A stretch of 64,000 bases of DNA from Bin5 sp965200615. GTDB lineage: Bacteria; Chloroflexota; Anaerolineae; Caldilineales; Caldilineaceae. The stretch spans positions 4,526,001 to 4,590,000 of the forward strand of contig OZ241377.1 of assembly GCA_965200615.1 (NCBI GenBank), given 5' to 3'. The notes under the pieces were generated by a model. It did not search any database. It was not told the DNA's origin and was given only the letters and a program-made list of their open reading frames with translations. Shown piece after piece: positions 9,157 through 18,175 of the stretch (the first letter of the stretch is position 1; each line of letters starts with the position of its first letter). A program made the translations under genes and the position numbers.

Positions 9157-10146
9157 TCAATTCGACCCGAACGCCTCCCTGTGGGCGTCTCGAACGGCGT
9201 TGTCCTCCAGCTTGGCATAAATGCGGGTCGTATTGGGACTTTCGTGGCCCAGCGCCGTCTGAGTGACGGCCAGATCGCGGGTAGTCTGATAAATGCGGGT
9301 GGCGAAATAGTGCCGCAGTGCGTGCGGCGTAATGCCCTTTGCGCCCAGCCCTGCGCCCTCGGCCAGGCGGCGAATAATATTCTGGACCGACTGCGTCGAG
9401 AGGGGCAACACCTTTGAGCCAGACTTTTTGTCGTGCCGGGCGAAAACCGGCAGTTCGGAAAGCGGTCGACCTGTTGCGCCGTCGAAAGGCTGTCTTGCCT
9501 GCAGATAGTGGTGAATCGCCTCCCAAGCCTGTCTGTCGAAGTAAACGCGGCGTACTTTGTTGCGTTTACCGGTAACCCACACCGCTCGGTCCTGATCTTC
9601 AAGCTGTTTGCGCAGGACGCTAACCAGCTCCCCTACGCGTAGTCCCGTGCAGCGGAGCGCCTCCACGATGGCGATGTCCCGAAGTTTGGCGAGCTGTTCG
9701 CGCTTGTCACCGGGGCGCCGCAGGACGGTTTCACGGGCAGCGCTAACGAGCAATTCCAATTCCTCCTGTCTGGGAGGATAGGGAAGCAGTTCCGGCGGTC
9801 GCTGATTGCGGCGAATTCTCTTTAGCCCGTCCTGAAAGCGCGTCAACTCCTGGGCGCTGAATGGCAGCCAACCCCTCACTTGCAAGTAGCTAATCCAGGC
9901 CACCAGAGCGGCCAGGTAAGTTTGCAGTGTGCGCTTGCCGATACCGGTCTCGTCAAGGAGCCAGGTTGCAAAGACCAGCAGACGGTCGACATCCAGGTCT
10001 TCCAACTCGCTGGCATCCGGAGGGATCTCTCTCTGCTTCAGGTATTCCTGGAAGAGGTTCATCGCCGTGCGGTATGTGCGACGGGTGTAGGTGGTACCGA
10101 TATCCGCTGCCTCCAAATAGCTTTCGATGGAATCGGAAATGAACAT
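9157..10146 (-). CDS. Tyrosine recombinase/phage-type integrase (XerC/D-like)
   Basis: A 329-residue site-specific recombinase that would cut and rejoin DNA through a 3'-phosphotyrosine. It has an N-terminal SAM-like core-binding domain (about 1-95) and a catalytic domain with the full set of residues: R170 in TGLRVGEL, K194 or K197 in VTGKRNK, H275 and R278 in HALRHYFATR, H301 in LGHESPNTT and the nucleophile Y310. Length fits XerC/XerD or a small integron/genomic-island integrase. No dif-like site, phage gene or array of repeats was seen beside it, so the target is unknown. The 3' end converges on the glycosyltransferase gene 37 bp away. Confidence 0.88.
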   Translation of the reverse strand: MFISDSIESYLEAADIGTTYTRRTYRTAMNLFQEYLKQREIPPDASELEDLDVDRLLVFATWLLDETGIGKRTLQTYLAALVAWISYLQVRGWLPFSAQELTRFQDGLKRIRRNQRPPELLPYPPRQEELELLVSAARETVLRRPGDKREQLAKLRDIAIVEALRCTGLRVGELVSVLRKQLEDQDRAVWVTGKRNKVRRVYFDRQAWEAIHHYLQARQPFDGATGRPLSELPVFARHDKKSGSKVLPLSTQSVQNIIRRLAEGAGLGAKGITPHALRHYFATRIYQTTRDLAVTQTALGHESPNTTRIYAKLEDNAVRDAHREAFGSN

Positions 10147-10211
10147 TGTACTCTACTCTCCGGGTCCGAAGTCAGATCTTACGAGGAGATCCACAGTGCT
10201 GCCTGTCTGGG

Positions 10212-11849
10212 TCAAACACGTCGCCCTTGGCCCGATACGATCCGGCCCGGCGTCGCGCCGGTGTGCGCGCCGTCCCTGTAAACTCGGTCACCGTTCACCC
10301 AGACATCACGCACGCCTTCGGAAAGCTGGTGGGGATCGGTGAAGGTTGCCCGGTCGCCGACCGTTTCCGGGTCGAATATTACCACGTCGGCGTAGAAGCC
10401 CTCGCGCAGCTGGCCTCTGTCTCGCAGACCGAGCCGGTCGCAGAGCGCCGATGACATCTTGCGCACTGCGTCCTCCAGGGTAATGACTTTTTCTTCGCGC
10501 ACGTACTTTCCCAGAACTCTGCTGTAGGCGCCGTAGGCTCTTGGATGATAGGGGCCGGTAGGCGCGGCCCAGGACGGGTCCATTCCTCCGGCGTCAGTGG
10601 AGATCGTGATCCAAGGCTGTTGCAGTTGGCGCCGCAGGTTTTCCTCACTCATCACGAAATAGAAAGTACTGATGCGCTGCTCTTCGGATGCCAGCAGGTC
10701 CATCGCCGCGTCTGGCCAGTCTACGCCCATTTCAGCTGCGATCTCTGAGAGGCGCTTGCCTACGTACTGCCGGTTTTCCCGTTTCAGGAAGCCGACAGGC
10801 ATCACGCCTTGCGGTCCGACCAGGTCGGCCATCGCTTCCCAGTCCCCGGTTGGATTGAGCGCCGCTTCCCTGATCTTGGCGCGCATGGAGGCGTCGCGTA
10901 AGTTATCATATAGTTTATCGCCGGCCGCAACCCAAGGCGGCAATACGGAGGTCAGCCCGGTTCCTGCGGCTGCGTAGGTGTACATGTCGGCGGTGACATC
11001 AATTCCCTGTGAACGGGCTTCGGAAATGCGTTCCATCGCTGAAGCCAGTTTGTGCCAGTTGCGGGTTCCGGCCGCCTTCAGATGATATATCTCGACCGGG
11101 ACACCTGCGCTGCGGCCGATCGATAGCGCCTCTTCCAGTCCTTCCAGAAGGGCATCGGCCTCGGAGCGCAGGTGGGTGATGTAGATGCCGTGATAAGGAC
11201 GAAAGGACTTGGCAATCTCAACGACCTCATCAGTGTCAGCGTAGCTGGAGGGAGGGTAGATGAGCGCGAAGGAGACGCCGAATGCGCCGTCCTCCATCGC
11301 TTCGGCGGTAACTCGCTTCATCGTCGCCATTTCGCCGTCGGTAGGTTGGCGCATGTCCATCCCCATAGCGTACTTGCGCAGCGTGCCACCGCCGAGGAAG
11401 GAGCCGATATTGGGGGAGACGCCGTGATCGGTCATCGCCTCCAGCCAATCTCGAAAACGATTCCAGGACGCCATGCGCTCGGCCCAGGCGGGATCCAGCA
11501 GTTGGGTGAATTGATGCACTGGCAGGTCGGCGCTGATCCTGCCGCCAACGGGGGCAGGTGTCCATGCCTCGCCCATAACCTCCGTCGTTACGCCCTGTGA
11601 AATCTTGGAGAGGCTGCGGCCGTCCACCATGAGCGACAGGATGGAGTGGCTGAGGATGTCCACAAATCCGGGACAGACTACGTGCCCACTGACGTCCACG
11701 ACTTCGGCGCAGTTCTCCTGTGCGATTACGCCGGGGGGCGCGACGGCTGAGATGCGGTCGCCGGACAGGGCCACGTCCCCGTAGCGCCAGGGGGTACCCG
11801 AACCGTCGACGATGCGTGCATTGCGAATAAGAATGGTGTTGTCAGGCAT
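10212..11849 (-). CDS. N-acyl-D-amino-acid deacylase-like amidohydrolase
   Basis: A 545-residue amidohydrolase of the D-aminoacylase family (beta-lactam-like N-acyl-D-amino acid hydrolysis, cytoplasmic). Visible regions are the N-terminal beta domain (ILIRNARIVDGSGTPW), the barrel entry CPGFVDILSHSI, the IYITHLRSEAD strand with a metal-binding His, PVEIYHLKAAG, DVTADMYTY and WITISTDAGG. In biochemically known members the entry motif is DxHxH; here it is DILSH, so the first His is replaced by Leu66 while His68 remains. Similar substitutions may occur in uncharacterised relatives, so the substrate class is uncertain. The next leftward gene, the recombinase, starts 65 bp downstream. Confidence 0.82.
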   Translation of the reverse strand: MPDNTILIRNARIVDGSGTPWRYGDVALSGDRISAVAPPGVIAQENCAEVVDVSGHVVCPGFVDILSHSILSLMVDGRSLSKISQGVTTEVMGEAWTPAPVGGRISADLPVHQFTQLLDPAWAERMASWNRFRDWLEAMTDHGVSPNIGSFLGGGTLRKYAMGMDMRQPTDGEMATMKRVTAEAMEDGAFGVSFALIYPPSSYADTDEVVEIAKSFRPYHGIYITHLRSEADALLEGLEEALSIGRSAGVPVEIYHLKAAGTRNWHKLASAMERISEARSQGIDVTADMYTYAAAGTGLTSVLPPWVAAGDKLYDNLRDASMRAKIREAALNPTGDWEAMADLVGPQGVMPVGFLKRENRQYVGKRLSEIAAEMGVDWPDAAMDLLASEEQRISTFYFVMSEENLRRQLQQPWITISTDAGGMDPSWAAPTGPYHPRAYGAYSRVLGKYVREEKVITLEDAVRKMSSALCDRLGLRDRGQLREGFYADVVIFDPETVGDRATFTDPHQLSEGVRDVWVNGDRVYRDGAHTGATPGRIVSGQGRRV

Positions 11850-12174
11850 ATGCGTTATTTTTGAACTGAGATTATGGTCGTTTCCGGCTCAAGAAAGATG
11901 GTAATCGACACCAGTGGATGCGTCAAGGCGCAAGGCGGAACTCATGAAAAGGTGGAGAATGGATTCCGGCAGGTCTCCGGCATTTCGCCTGGCGTACGGA
12001 GTTGAAGGTTCCGTATAGATTCAGACGTCGAACTGAAGCGAACTCCTCGAAATCAGGGAGAAACTGCGGTATGGCGACACGCACACTCTTGATGGGCCTG
12101 CTGTTGACGGGGAAACAATGTAGACGCGATTTCACGATATGATATAATCGTTAAGGCCTATAAAACATTTCTAA
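11850..12174. other. Intergenic stretch left of IS copy 1
   Basis: About 325 bases without a convincing gene. A 70-codon minus-strand reading frame at 11923-12135 has no recognisable family and no ribosome-binding site. A TATAAT hexamer occurs at 12143-12148 just left of the IS without a good -35 partner; it could be the remains of a promoter that the insertion separated from the peptidase gene. Confidence 0.4.
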
Positions 12175-12192
12175 GAAGCTGTTTGAAAAGGG

Positions 12193-12843
12193 TCAATTGG
12201 GTGCCAGGCGGCGTACCATGAGACGAATCATAGCGATATGGATAAAGGCGACACTGCTTTCGGGCAGTCGTTCATAGTCTTTACAGAGGCGACGATTGAG
12301 GCCAAGCCAAGCGAAGGTGCGCTCCACCACCCAACGACGGGGCAATACGGAGAAACCTTTTTGTTCTTGCGGGCGGAGGACAGGTTGAAGGCGGAAGCGA
12401 AAACGCTGCGCAACCCATCTCTGCAAAGAGCCGCGATAGGCGCCGTCAACCCAGATAAGACGCAGTTTCTGGCCGAAACCGCAGCCTCGTCTGAGCAGTT
12501 GCCGTGCCCCATCGCGGTCAGGCAGGTCGGCAGCAGTGACCAGGACGGCCAATGTGAGTCCCAGCGTATCGACAAGAAGATGCCGTTTCCGTCCCGTGAT
12601 GCGTTTACCGCCATCGTAGCCTCGCACACCTGCCGGTGTATGGCCAGTCTTGACTGTCTGACTATCGATACTGCCAGCCGTTGGATGCTTGTGTCGTCCG
12701 CTTCGATGACGAACCCGCACTCTGAGCGTGTCATGCAACCTGCGCCAGGCGCCATCGTCCCGCCACTGCCTGAAGTAGGTGTAAACACTCTGCCCTCTGC
12801 CACGGCGGAAAATCACTCGGCAGCATCCGCCACTGGATGCCAC
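12193..12843 (-). CDS. IS5-family transposase, C-terminal frame (orfB), copy 1
   Basis: This frame carries the DDE catalytic domain: GSIDSQTVKTG with the first Asp, LIWVDGAYRG with the second, and VVERTFAWLGLNRR with the Glu of the YREK-like motif. The nominal start at 12843 lies inside the N-terminal frame; biologically the domain is probably made only as a fusion with orfA through frameshifting, or not at all. A 7-bp tandem duplication at 12788-12801 causes the frame break. Confidence 0.85.
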   Translation of the reverse strand: MASSGGCCRVIFRRGRGQSVYTYFRQWRDDGAWRRLHDTLRVRVRHRSGRHKHPTAGSIDSQTVKTGHTPAGVRGYDGGKRITGRKRHLLVDTLGLTLAVLVTAADLPDRDGARQLLRRGCGFGQKLRLIWVDGAYRGSLQRWVAQRFRFRLQPVLRPQEQKGFSVLPRRWVVERTFAWLGLNRRLCKDYERLPESSVAFIHIAMIRLMVRRLAPN

Positions 12844-13006
12844 CCACAGTCAGGTAGAGAATGGCATCAACCACCAGACGCATATCCAGGCTGCGTGGTC
12901 GCCCGCCCGGTTTGGCTGCGGGAATCAGATGCTGGATAATAAGCCACTGGCTGTCAGTCAAATCTGTTGGGTATCGTTTTGTTTTCACAGAGACTACGTA
13001 TACCAC
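12731..13006 (-). CDS. IS5-family transposase, N-terminal frame (orfA), copy 1
   Basis: A 91-codon frame with the DUF4096-type N-terminal DNA-binding region of IS5 transposases: LTDSQWLIIQHLIP, GGRPRSLDMRLVVDAILY and IQWRMLPSDFPPW. After PPWQ the frame runs into 20 residues of unrelated sequence, because the reading frame changes at the duplicated GGCAGAG. Start is a GTG close to the right end of the element. Confidence 0.8.
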   Translation of the reverse strand: MVYVVSVKTKRYPTDLTDSQWLIIQHLIPAAKPGGRPRSLDMRLVVDAILYLTVGGIQWRMLPSDFPPWQRAECLHLLQAVAGRWRLAQVA

Positions 13007-13140
13007 AATTTGGCCGACAGCCTTTACTTTTCAAACAGCCTCTTAGAGTTTCACCGGCCATCCCGAGGCACGAGCCCAGCGCTTGTAAATTCTAACATTC
13101 AGTCTTGCGGAGTCTATCGGCGCTTCGATGCTGCCTTTCC

Positions 13141-14598
13141 ATGGTTACGTCCTCCCGCAGTCGTTCAGTTTTCATCTCTTTCATTCTCATTTTCCTCCTT
13201 GCTCTACTCGCTTCCTGCGCAGGTAGACTGCGGTCTCCGAGACTGATCGGAAAGAAGGAAACTTTCGCATCCGGCCGCATCCTGATCAAATTCAATGCTG
13301 GCTCTTCCTCCGTTTCGATGGCGGAAATGGCAAAAAAGTTCGATCTGCGACCCACTTCGATTTCATGTGGTTCGGTCCATATACACTCTGTGCGGCCGGG
13401 GACAGAGTTGGAGGCGGCGGAGGCATTCATGCTGGATCCGGCGGTGGACTATGCCGAGCCGGATTTCCTGATCTTCGCGGCCGCAGATGCGGGGATCGCC
13501 GATGCAGCGGGACGAGTTCTCGACGAGAGGGTTGATGAACATGAAGTCAGGCAGTCGACATTTCAGTCAACGAACGATGCGAGCACACCTAACGACCCTT
13601 TCTACGACAAGCAGTGGGCGCTGGCCAAAATCGAAGCTGAGTCCGCCTGGAAGGTAACCACGGGGAGCAATATAACGATCGCGGTGATCGATTCTGGCGT
13701 CGATCTGGACCATCCGGAGCTGGCTATGCGGGTTGTGGAGGGGTACGATTTTGTAAACGATGACTCCGAAGCAGACGATGATTACGGACACGGGACACTG
13801 GTGGCCGGAGTCGCTGCGGCCGCTACAAACAATGACATTGGTATCGCCGGGCTGGCCTGGAATGCCCGGATCATGCCCGTGAAGGTGCTGGACGGGCAGG
13901 GACAGGGTGTAAGCAGCAACCTTACTTGCGCCCTCTATTGGGCGGCCGACAGGGGAGCGGACGTCATTAACATCAGTATTATCAGTTTTGGCCCGTCATT
14001 CGGAATGCAGAGCGCGATCAACTATGCCGCGAATGAAGGGGCTTTGATATTCTCGGCGGCAGGAAATCTGTTTGAAGAAGGCAATCCCGTCACCTATCCT
14101 GCCGCTCACGACAATGTCATCGCGGTCGCCGCCACCGATAAAGAGGATGCCCACGCCTGGTTTTCAAGCGCGGGCGCATTTGTCGATATCGCGGCGCCGG
14201 GGGTAAGCATTTACAGCCCGTTTCCTCCGACACATGATGAATACAGATCCGTGTATGGGACCAGCGTGGCAACACCTCACGGGGCGGGGCTGGCAGCGCT
14301 GGTTCTGTCTGCCGTTCCGAGTTTGTCCTCTGAAGAGGTGGAAATGGTCATCCAGCAGAGCTCAGTCGACCTTGGCGACACCGGCAAGGACGACAAGTTC
14401 GGTCACGGGAGAATCAACGCGTCCGCAGCAATTTCGCTTACACTATCTTCATTGCCCGTACAGCTGCTTCTGCCAAGCGTGAATGCCCCCGTCCCGACTG
14501 CGACCCCGACAGCCACTCCCTCGCCTTCTTCCGAGACGCCCCCCGCTCCTACACCTACTCCCAGTCCTACGCCGACTCCAAGCCAGCAACAGAGCTGA
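13141..14598 (+). CDS. S8 (subtilisin/thermitase-like) serine peptidase lipoprotein
   Basis: A 485-residue exported protease. Residues 1-26 are a lipoprotein signal peptide ending LLALLASC (C26). Residues 45-112 resemble the fervidolysin-type propeptide. The catalytic domain has D184 (AVIDSGVDLDHPEL), H217 (DYGHGTLVAG), oxyanion N309 (FSAAGN) and S375 (GTSVATPHGAG). After about residue 450 there is a roughly 35-residue Pro/Thr/Ser tail with PTPSPTPTP repeats, a spacer common in Chloroflexota surface proteins. The frame extends to a TTG at 13105; the ATG at 13141 places the signal peptide correctly. IS copy 1 ends 98 bp upstream and may have displaced its promoter. Confidence 0.9.
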   Translation: MVTSSRSRSVFISFILIFLLALLASCAGRLRSPRLIGKKETFASGRILIKFNAGSSSVSMAEMAKKFDLRPTSISCGSVHIHSVRPGTELEAAEAFMLDPAVDYAEPDFLIFAAADAGIADAAGRVLDERVDEHEVRQSTFQSTNDASTPNDPFYDKQWALAKIEAESAWKVTTGSNITIAVIDSGVDLDHPELAMRVVEGYDFVNDDSEADDDYGHGTLVAGVAAAATNNDIGIAGLAWNARIMPVKVLDGQGQGVSSNLTCALYWAADRGADVINISIISFGPSFGMQSAINYAANEGALIFSAAGNLFEEGNPVTYPAAHDNVIAVAATDKEDAHAWFSSAGAFVDIAAPGVSIYSPFPPTHDEYRSVYGTSVATPHGAGLAALVLSAVPSLSSEEVEMVIQQSSVDLGDTGKDDKFGHGRINASAAISLTLSSLPVQLLLPSVNAPVPTATPTATPSPSSETPPAPTPTPSPTPTPSQQQS

Positions 14599-14663
14599 TC
14601 GCCGGGCCGGCACGAAGAACAGAAAATCCAAGGACGACCTGAAAAGACTGAAGTCTGCCGCTG

Positions 14664-15947
14664 CTACACGCCGTGGCGCCGCACGAACCGGTACATGCGC
14701 TCAAGGGCGACTTCCAGTTTCGACATTTCGACCGGGTAGGCGCAGCGCACGTGTCCCTCGCCCCCGGCGCCGAACCCGCTGCCCGGAATCACGGCCACGC
14801 GTTCTTCGCGCAGTAACTTGTCGGCGAATTCGAACTCGTCCATGCCGGTTCGTCGAACGCTGGGGAAGGCATAGAATGCGCCCTTCGGCTCGAAACAGTC
14901 CAAGCCGATTTCGTTGAGGCCATCGACGAAAAACCGGCGGCGTTCGCCATAGCTGGCCACCATCTCCTGCACGGCGGACTCCGCGGAAGGATCGGTCAGG
15001 GCACGCATGGCGGCGGCCTGACCGCCGGTGGGCGCCGACATGATCAGGTATTGGTGGATACGGCGCATCGCGCCGAGCAGTTCCGCAGGACCGGCGGCAT
15101 AGCCAATGCGCCAGCCTGTCATGGCGTAGTCTTTGCTCATTCCACCCAGATGTATGGTCCTCATCGCCATACCTGGCAGCGCGGCGAACATCACGTGTTC
15201 GTGATCATCGTAGACCAGGCGGTCGTAGATTTCGTCAGAGATGACGACCAGATCGCGCTTTTCCGCGACCTGCGCAATGGTTGACAGTTCTGCGCGATTC
15301 ATCACCGCGCCGGTCGGATTGCAGGGATAGCCGATGAGCAGGACCTTGGTGCGCGGGGTGATGGCTTCCTCAAGCTGCCCTGGCGTCAGGACAAAGTTAT
15401 TGTCCGCATAGGTGGGAATGTCGACAACCGTGCCGCCGGCCAGAATCACGTCTGCGGTGTAGGATACGAAACAGGGCTGCGGAACCAGGACCTCGTCACC
15501 CGGATCGAGCAGTGCCTGCATCGCCAGATACATTGCTTCGCTGACGCCGACGGTGATGAGCACTTCCGTATTGGCATCATATACTGGCGCGCCGTAAAGG
15601 TTTGTCAGCATGGCGGCCACGGCTTCCCGCAGCTCCAAAGTTCCGGCGTTGGACGTATAGGATGTATTGCCTTGGAGCAGGCTGTCCGACCCGGCGTTGA
15701 GAACCGGTTTCGGAGTTACATAGTCGGGCTCGCCGATACCCAGGCTTATCACGTCATCCATGGTCGTAGCGAGATCGAAATAGCGTCGAATCGGAGAGGG
15801 CGGAACGCGCTGCACGCGGCTGCTCAGCCGGCTCTCCAGCGAACGCTTCAACAAACCTGCGGACGGGGCTGTCTCTTCGTCACTTGAGCTGGACCGCAGG
15901 GCGGTCGGAGCTTCAGGGGAGTTCATTAGTATTGTATTCATTTCCAT
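14664..15947 (-). CDS. Class I/II PLP-dependent aminotransferase (aspartate aminotransferase-like)
   Basis: A 427-residue cytoplasmic fold-type I aminotransferase. Motifs: ISLGIGEPDYVTPKPV at the substrate entry, NPTGAVMNR, VISDEIYDRLVYD with the PLP Asp and Tyr, GGMSKDYAMTGWRIGYAAGP with the Schiff-base Lys, and a conserved C-terminal Arg in HVRCAYPVEM. The frame extends to a GTG at 16049; the ATG at 15947 is chosen because the region upstream is unlike the family, but even so about 30 poorly conserved residues precede the first motif. It lies downstream of gatCA on the same strand. Confidence 0.87.
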   Translation of the reverse strand: MEMNTILMNSPEAPTALRSSSSDEETAPSAGLLKRSLESRLSSRVQRVPPSPIRRYFDLATTMDDVISLGIGEPDYVTPKPVLNAGSDSLLQGNTSYTSNAGTLELREAVAAMLTNLYGAPVYDANTEVLITVGVSEAMYLAMQALLDPGDEVLVPQPCFVSYTADVILAGGTVVDIPTYADNNFVLTPGQLEEAITPRTKVLLIGYPCNPTGAVMNRAELSTIAQVAEKRDLVVISDEIYDRLVYDDHEHVMFAALPGMAMRTIHLGGMSKDYAMTGWRIGYAAGPAELLGAMRRIHQYLIMSAPTGGQAAAMRALTDPSAESAVQEMVASYGERRRFFVDGLNEIGLDCFEPKGAFYAFPSVRRTGMDEFEFADKLLREERVAVIPGSGFGAGGEGHVRCAYPVEMSKLEVALERMYRFVRRHGV

Positions 15948-16190
15948 TTGATCGTGTCCGGCCGGGGCCGGCCTTTTCGGTACTACGGAAACAACCTTGA
16001 GGGTCCGGAAATCGCAGTTCCGGGGAGAAGCCTTTGCAGCCGATTCCACAACGGTCGGCGACTTAACCGAACCGCTGCCGGCAAGGTGCGCCGGCTGCGC
16101 TCCGACCAGGCTCGGAGGCCTGCGGCAGCCAGACGGATTCCCACGATGCAGATTCTGGACTTTTCGAGCACGGCATTACGAGAGTAGTTT

Positions 16191-17666
16191 TCACAGTTCC
16201 GGTCTCCGCAGACGCCAATCCGTACTCTGTTCGTAGGCGTAGGCAGCGCTCAATATCTTCTCTTCGCCCAGTGAAGGGCCGAGCAGTTGCAGTCCGATCG
16301 GAAGTCCTCCGGCATCGAATCCGCAGGGGATGCTGATCCCGCAAAGGCCGGCCAGATTGGCGCTGGTTGTAAATATATCGGTCAATATCATCGCCAGCGG
16401 GTCGTCCACTTTTTCGCCGATGCGGAATGCGGTGGTCGGCGAGGTCGGCGAGAGAATGACATCAACGTCGGTAAAGGCCTTGTCGAAGTCCTGCTTGACC
16501 AGCGTGCGAACCTGCTGGGCTTTGAGATAGTAAGCGTCGTAATAGCCGGCACTCAGGGCATAGGCCCCCAGCATGATGCGCCGCTTCACCTCCGAACCGA
16601 AGCCAGCGCCGCGTGTCTGGCGAAAGTGGTCAAATATGGTCTCACCATCGACGCTGAGGCCGAAGCGAATGCCATCATAGCGGGCCAGGTTTGCGCTGGC
16701 CTCGGCAGTTACGACCAGGTAGTAGACCGGCAAGGCCAACTCGGAGTTGGGCAAGTGGATCGGTACGATCTCTGCCCCAAGTGAGGCGAACTGCTCGATG
16801 GAAGCACGGATCGCCGCCTCGACCTCAGGCTGAATGCCTTCGACGAAATACTCGTGGGGAATGCCGATCCGCAGCCCTGCGATCTCTCCGGTCAACGCTG
16901 CTGAGAAGTCGGGCACGTCCACTGGCATTGTGGCGCTATCTTGCGGGTCGACACCGGCAATCACTTCAAGCAGCAGGGCGGCGTCAGCAACTGTCTTGGT
17001 AATCGGCCCGATCTGATCCAGGCTGCTGCCATAGGCGATGAGCCCATAGCGGCTAACGCGGCCGTAGGAGGGCTTCAACCCGACAATGCCGCAAAACGCA
17101 GCGGGCTGTCGTACACTGCCTCCGGTATCGGTTCCCAGCGCAGCCGGCGCTTCGTCGGCAGCCACTGCGGCCGCGGAGCCTCCGCTGCTGCCGCCGGGGA
17201 CGCGTCCCAGGTCCCAGGGATTTCGGGTGGGGCCATAGGCGCTGTTCTCCGTACTCGACCCCATTGCGAACTCGTCGGTATTGGTCTTGCCCAATATCAC
17301 TGTTCCAGCCGCCTTGAGTTTTTTCACGGCAGTAGCGGAATAGGGCGGAACATAACCCTCCAAGATGCGGCTGCCGGCGGTCGTCTCGATCCCGGTTGTC
17401 ATCAGCACGTCTTTGACGGCCAGCGGAATGCCCAAGAGGGGACGGCTGTCTCCGTTGGCACGGGCGCGATCTGCCTCGGATGCCGCTTCGAGCGCCTCAG
17501 CCGGTGTCGTTCGCAAGAAAGCATGCAGCGGTCCGTCTACCCGCTCGATCCGCTGAAGGAACGCCTGCGTCAGATCGACAGAGGTAAAGCGGCCAGCCGC
17601 CAGTCCGGCGCCGGCTTCGGCCACTCCAAGGGATGTCAACTGTTCTGTCGAATTCTGACCGCCCAT
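16191..17666 (-). CDS. gatA: Asp-tRNA(Asn)/Glu-tRNA(Gln) amidotransferase subunit A
   Basis: A 491-residue amidase-signature protein, the usual length of GatA. It hydrolyses glutamine and passes ammonia to GatB so that mischarged Glu-tRNA(Gln) or Asp-tRNA(Asn) is amidated. The Ser-cisSer-Lys triad is present: K85 in LAVKDVL, S160 in PGGSSGGS and S184 in DTGGSVRQP, and the GatA-specific GLKPSYGRVSRYG follows. The frame extends upstream to 17921 through gatC, but the ATG at 17666 fits the family N-terminus. It follows gatC by 64 bp. gatB is not in the window. Confidence 0.95.
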   Translation of the reverse strand: MGGQNSTEQLTSLGVAEAGAGLAAGRFTSVDLTQAFLQRIERVDGPLHAFLRTTPAEALEAASEADRARANGDSRPLLGIPLAVKDVLMTTGIETTAGSRILEGYVPPYSATAVKKLKAAGTVILGKTNTDEFAMGSSTENSAYGPTRNPWDLGRVPGGSSGGSAAAVAADEAPAALGTDTGGSVRQPAAFCGIVGLKPSYGRVSRYGLIAYGSSLDQIGPITKTVADAALLLEVIAGVDPQDSATMPVDVPDFSAALTGEIAGLRIGIPHEYFVEGIQPEVEAAIRASIEQFASLGAEIVPIHLPNSELALPVYYLVVTAEASANLARYDGIRFGLSVDGETIFDHFRQTRGAGFGSEVKRRIMLGAYALSAGYYDAYYLKAQQVRTLVKQDFDKAFTDVDVILSPTSPTTAFRIGEKVDDPLAMILTDIFTTSANLAGLCGISIPCGFDAGGLPIGLQLLGPSLGEEKILSAAYAYEQSTDWRLRRPEL

Positions 17667-17730
17667 CACCTTTGCCGCCGCCTCCGTCTGACGCGCGCTC
17701 ACGCCTGCTCTCGAGCTTTCCCGTTGTCCA

Positions 17731-18030
17731 CTACGCCCCTGAGTCGTCAAACACGGCGACAACCCGAAAATAGCCGTCATCGGCATCGGGAGCATTGGCG
17801 ACTGCCTGTTCGTTTGACAGACTATCCTGTGACGCGTCGTCTGCCAGTACATTGCTGAGCGGCAGCACCTGAGGCGTTGGGGGTACGGCGCTTGTATCCA
17901 CGGACTGGATCTGTTGGGCATATGTCAAAATCTGCCCGAGCTGCCCGGCATATTCGTCAAGCTCGGCGTCGCTCAATTGCAGCTTAGCCAGTTCAGCGAC
18001 ATGCCTGACCTCATCCTTCGTCAATTTCAC
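17731..18030 (-). CDS. gatC: Asp-tRNA(Asn)/Glu-tRNA(Gln) amidotransferase subunit C
   Basis: A 99-residue GatC, the small subunit that wraps around and stabilises GatA-GatB. KLTKDEVRHVAELAKLQLSD is the typical N-terminus, then ILTYAQQIQSVDTS and a C-terminal GYFRVVAVFD close to the family's VPKV end. The GTG at 18030 is chosen because GAGAGG lies about 6 bases upstream and the family begins there; an open frame extends further but covers the leader. It is the first gene after a consensus promoter and a roughly 230-nt structured leader (see 18071-18150). Confidence 0.92.
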   Translation of the reverse strand: MKLTKDEVRHVAELAKLQLSDAELDEYAGQLGQILTYAQQIQSVDTSAVPPTPQVLPLSNVLADDASQDSLSNEQAVANAPDADDGYFRVVAVFDDSGA

Positions 18031-18070
18031 AACGACCTCTCGGTTTTGAAATGAAGTTCGTATCTGCCAC

Positions 18071-18150
18071 AAAAAAACGCCGTGGCACCAGTCCACGGCG
18101 CATCCCAGCGTTTCCTCGGCGCCGTGGCCCTCCGTCAGTGCCTACGGCGC
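18071..18150 (-). promoter_or_regulatory. Candidate transcription attenuator in the gatCA leader
   Basis: On the minus strand, segment A (GCGCCGT, 18150-18144), B (CCACGGCG, 18127-18120), C (CGCCGTGG, 18100-18093) and D (CCACGGCG, 18085-18078) occur in order, with seven U residues after D (18077-18071). C pairs perfectly with D over 8 bp with a 7-nt loop, giving an intrinsic terminator 40 bases before gatC. C also pairs perfectly with B over 8 bp, which would prevent that terminator, and A pairs with B over 7 bp, which would restore it. This is the arrangement of a classical 1-2-3-4 attenuator. Its signal is unknown. Confidence 0.65.
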
Positions 18151-18175
18151 AGTGTAAACAGCGTTACCTGCTACC

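Larger units (their letters stand above)
12175..13042 (-). mobile_element. IS5-family insertion sequence, copy 1 (868 bp)
   Basis: An 868-bp element bounded by imperfect 16-bp terminal inverted repeats: GAAGCTGTTTGAAAAG at the left and GAGGCTGTTTGAAAAG (read inward) at the right. It encodes two overlapping transposase frames on the minus strand. Its predicted proteins are identical to those of copies 2 and 3. The flanking trinucleotides are TAA (left) and TTA (right), so unlike copies 2 and 3 it lacks a matching direct repeat. The element resembles IS1031/ISL2-type members of the IS5 family, which duplicate TNA. Confidence 0.9.

Noticed and set aside
9157..10211. Attachment site or integron-like structure beside the tyrosine recombinase
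   Set aside because: No direct repeat, tRNA end or attC-like palindrome was found in the flanks I could read.
11923..12135. 70-codon minus-strand frame left of IS copy 1
   Set aside because: No family resemblance and no start signal.
18071..18150. T-box riboswitch in the gatC leader (TGGTGCCACGG near the terminator)
   Set aside because: TGGTGCC resembles the UGGNACC core, but it lies in the terminator loop and 3' strand, not in an antiterminator upstream of the terminator, and no specifier stem was recognisable. Infernal with RF00230 would decide.
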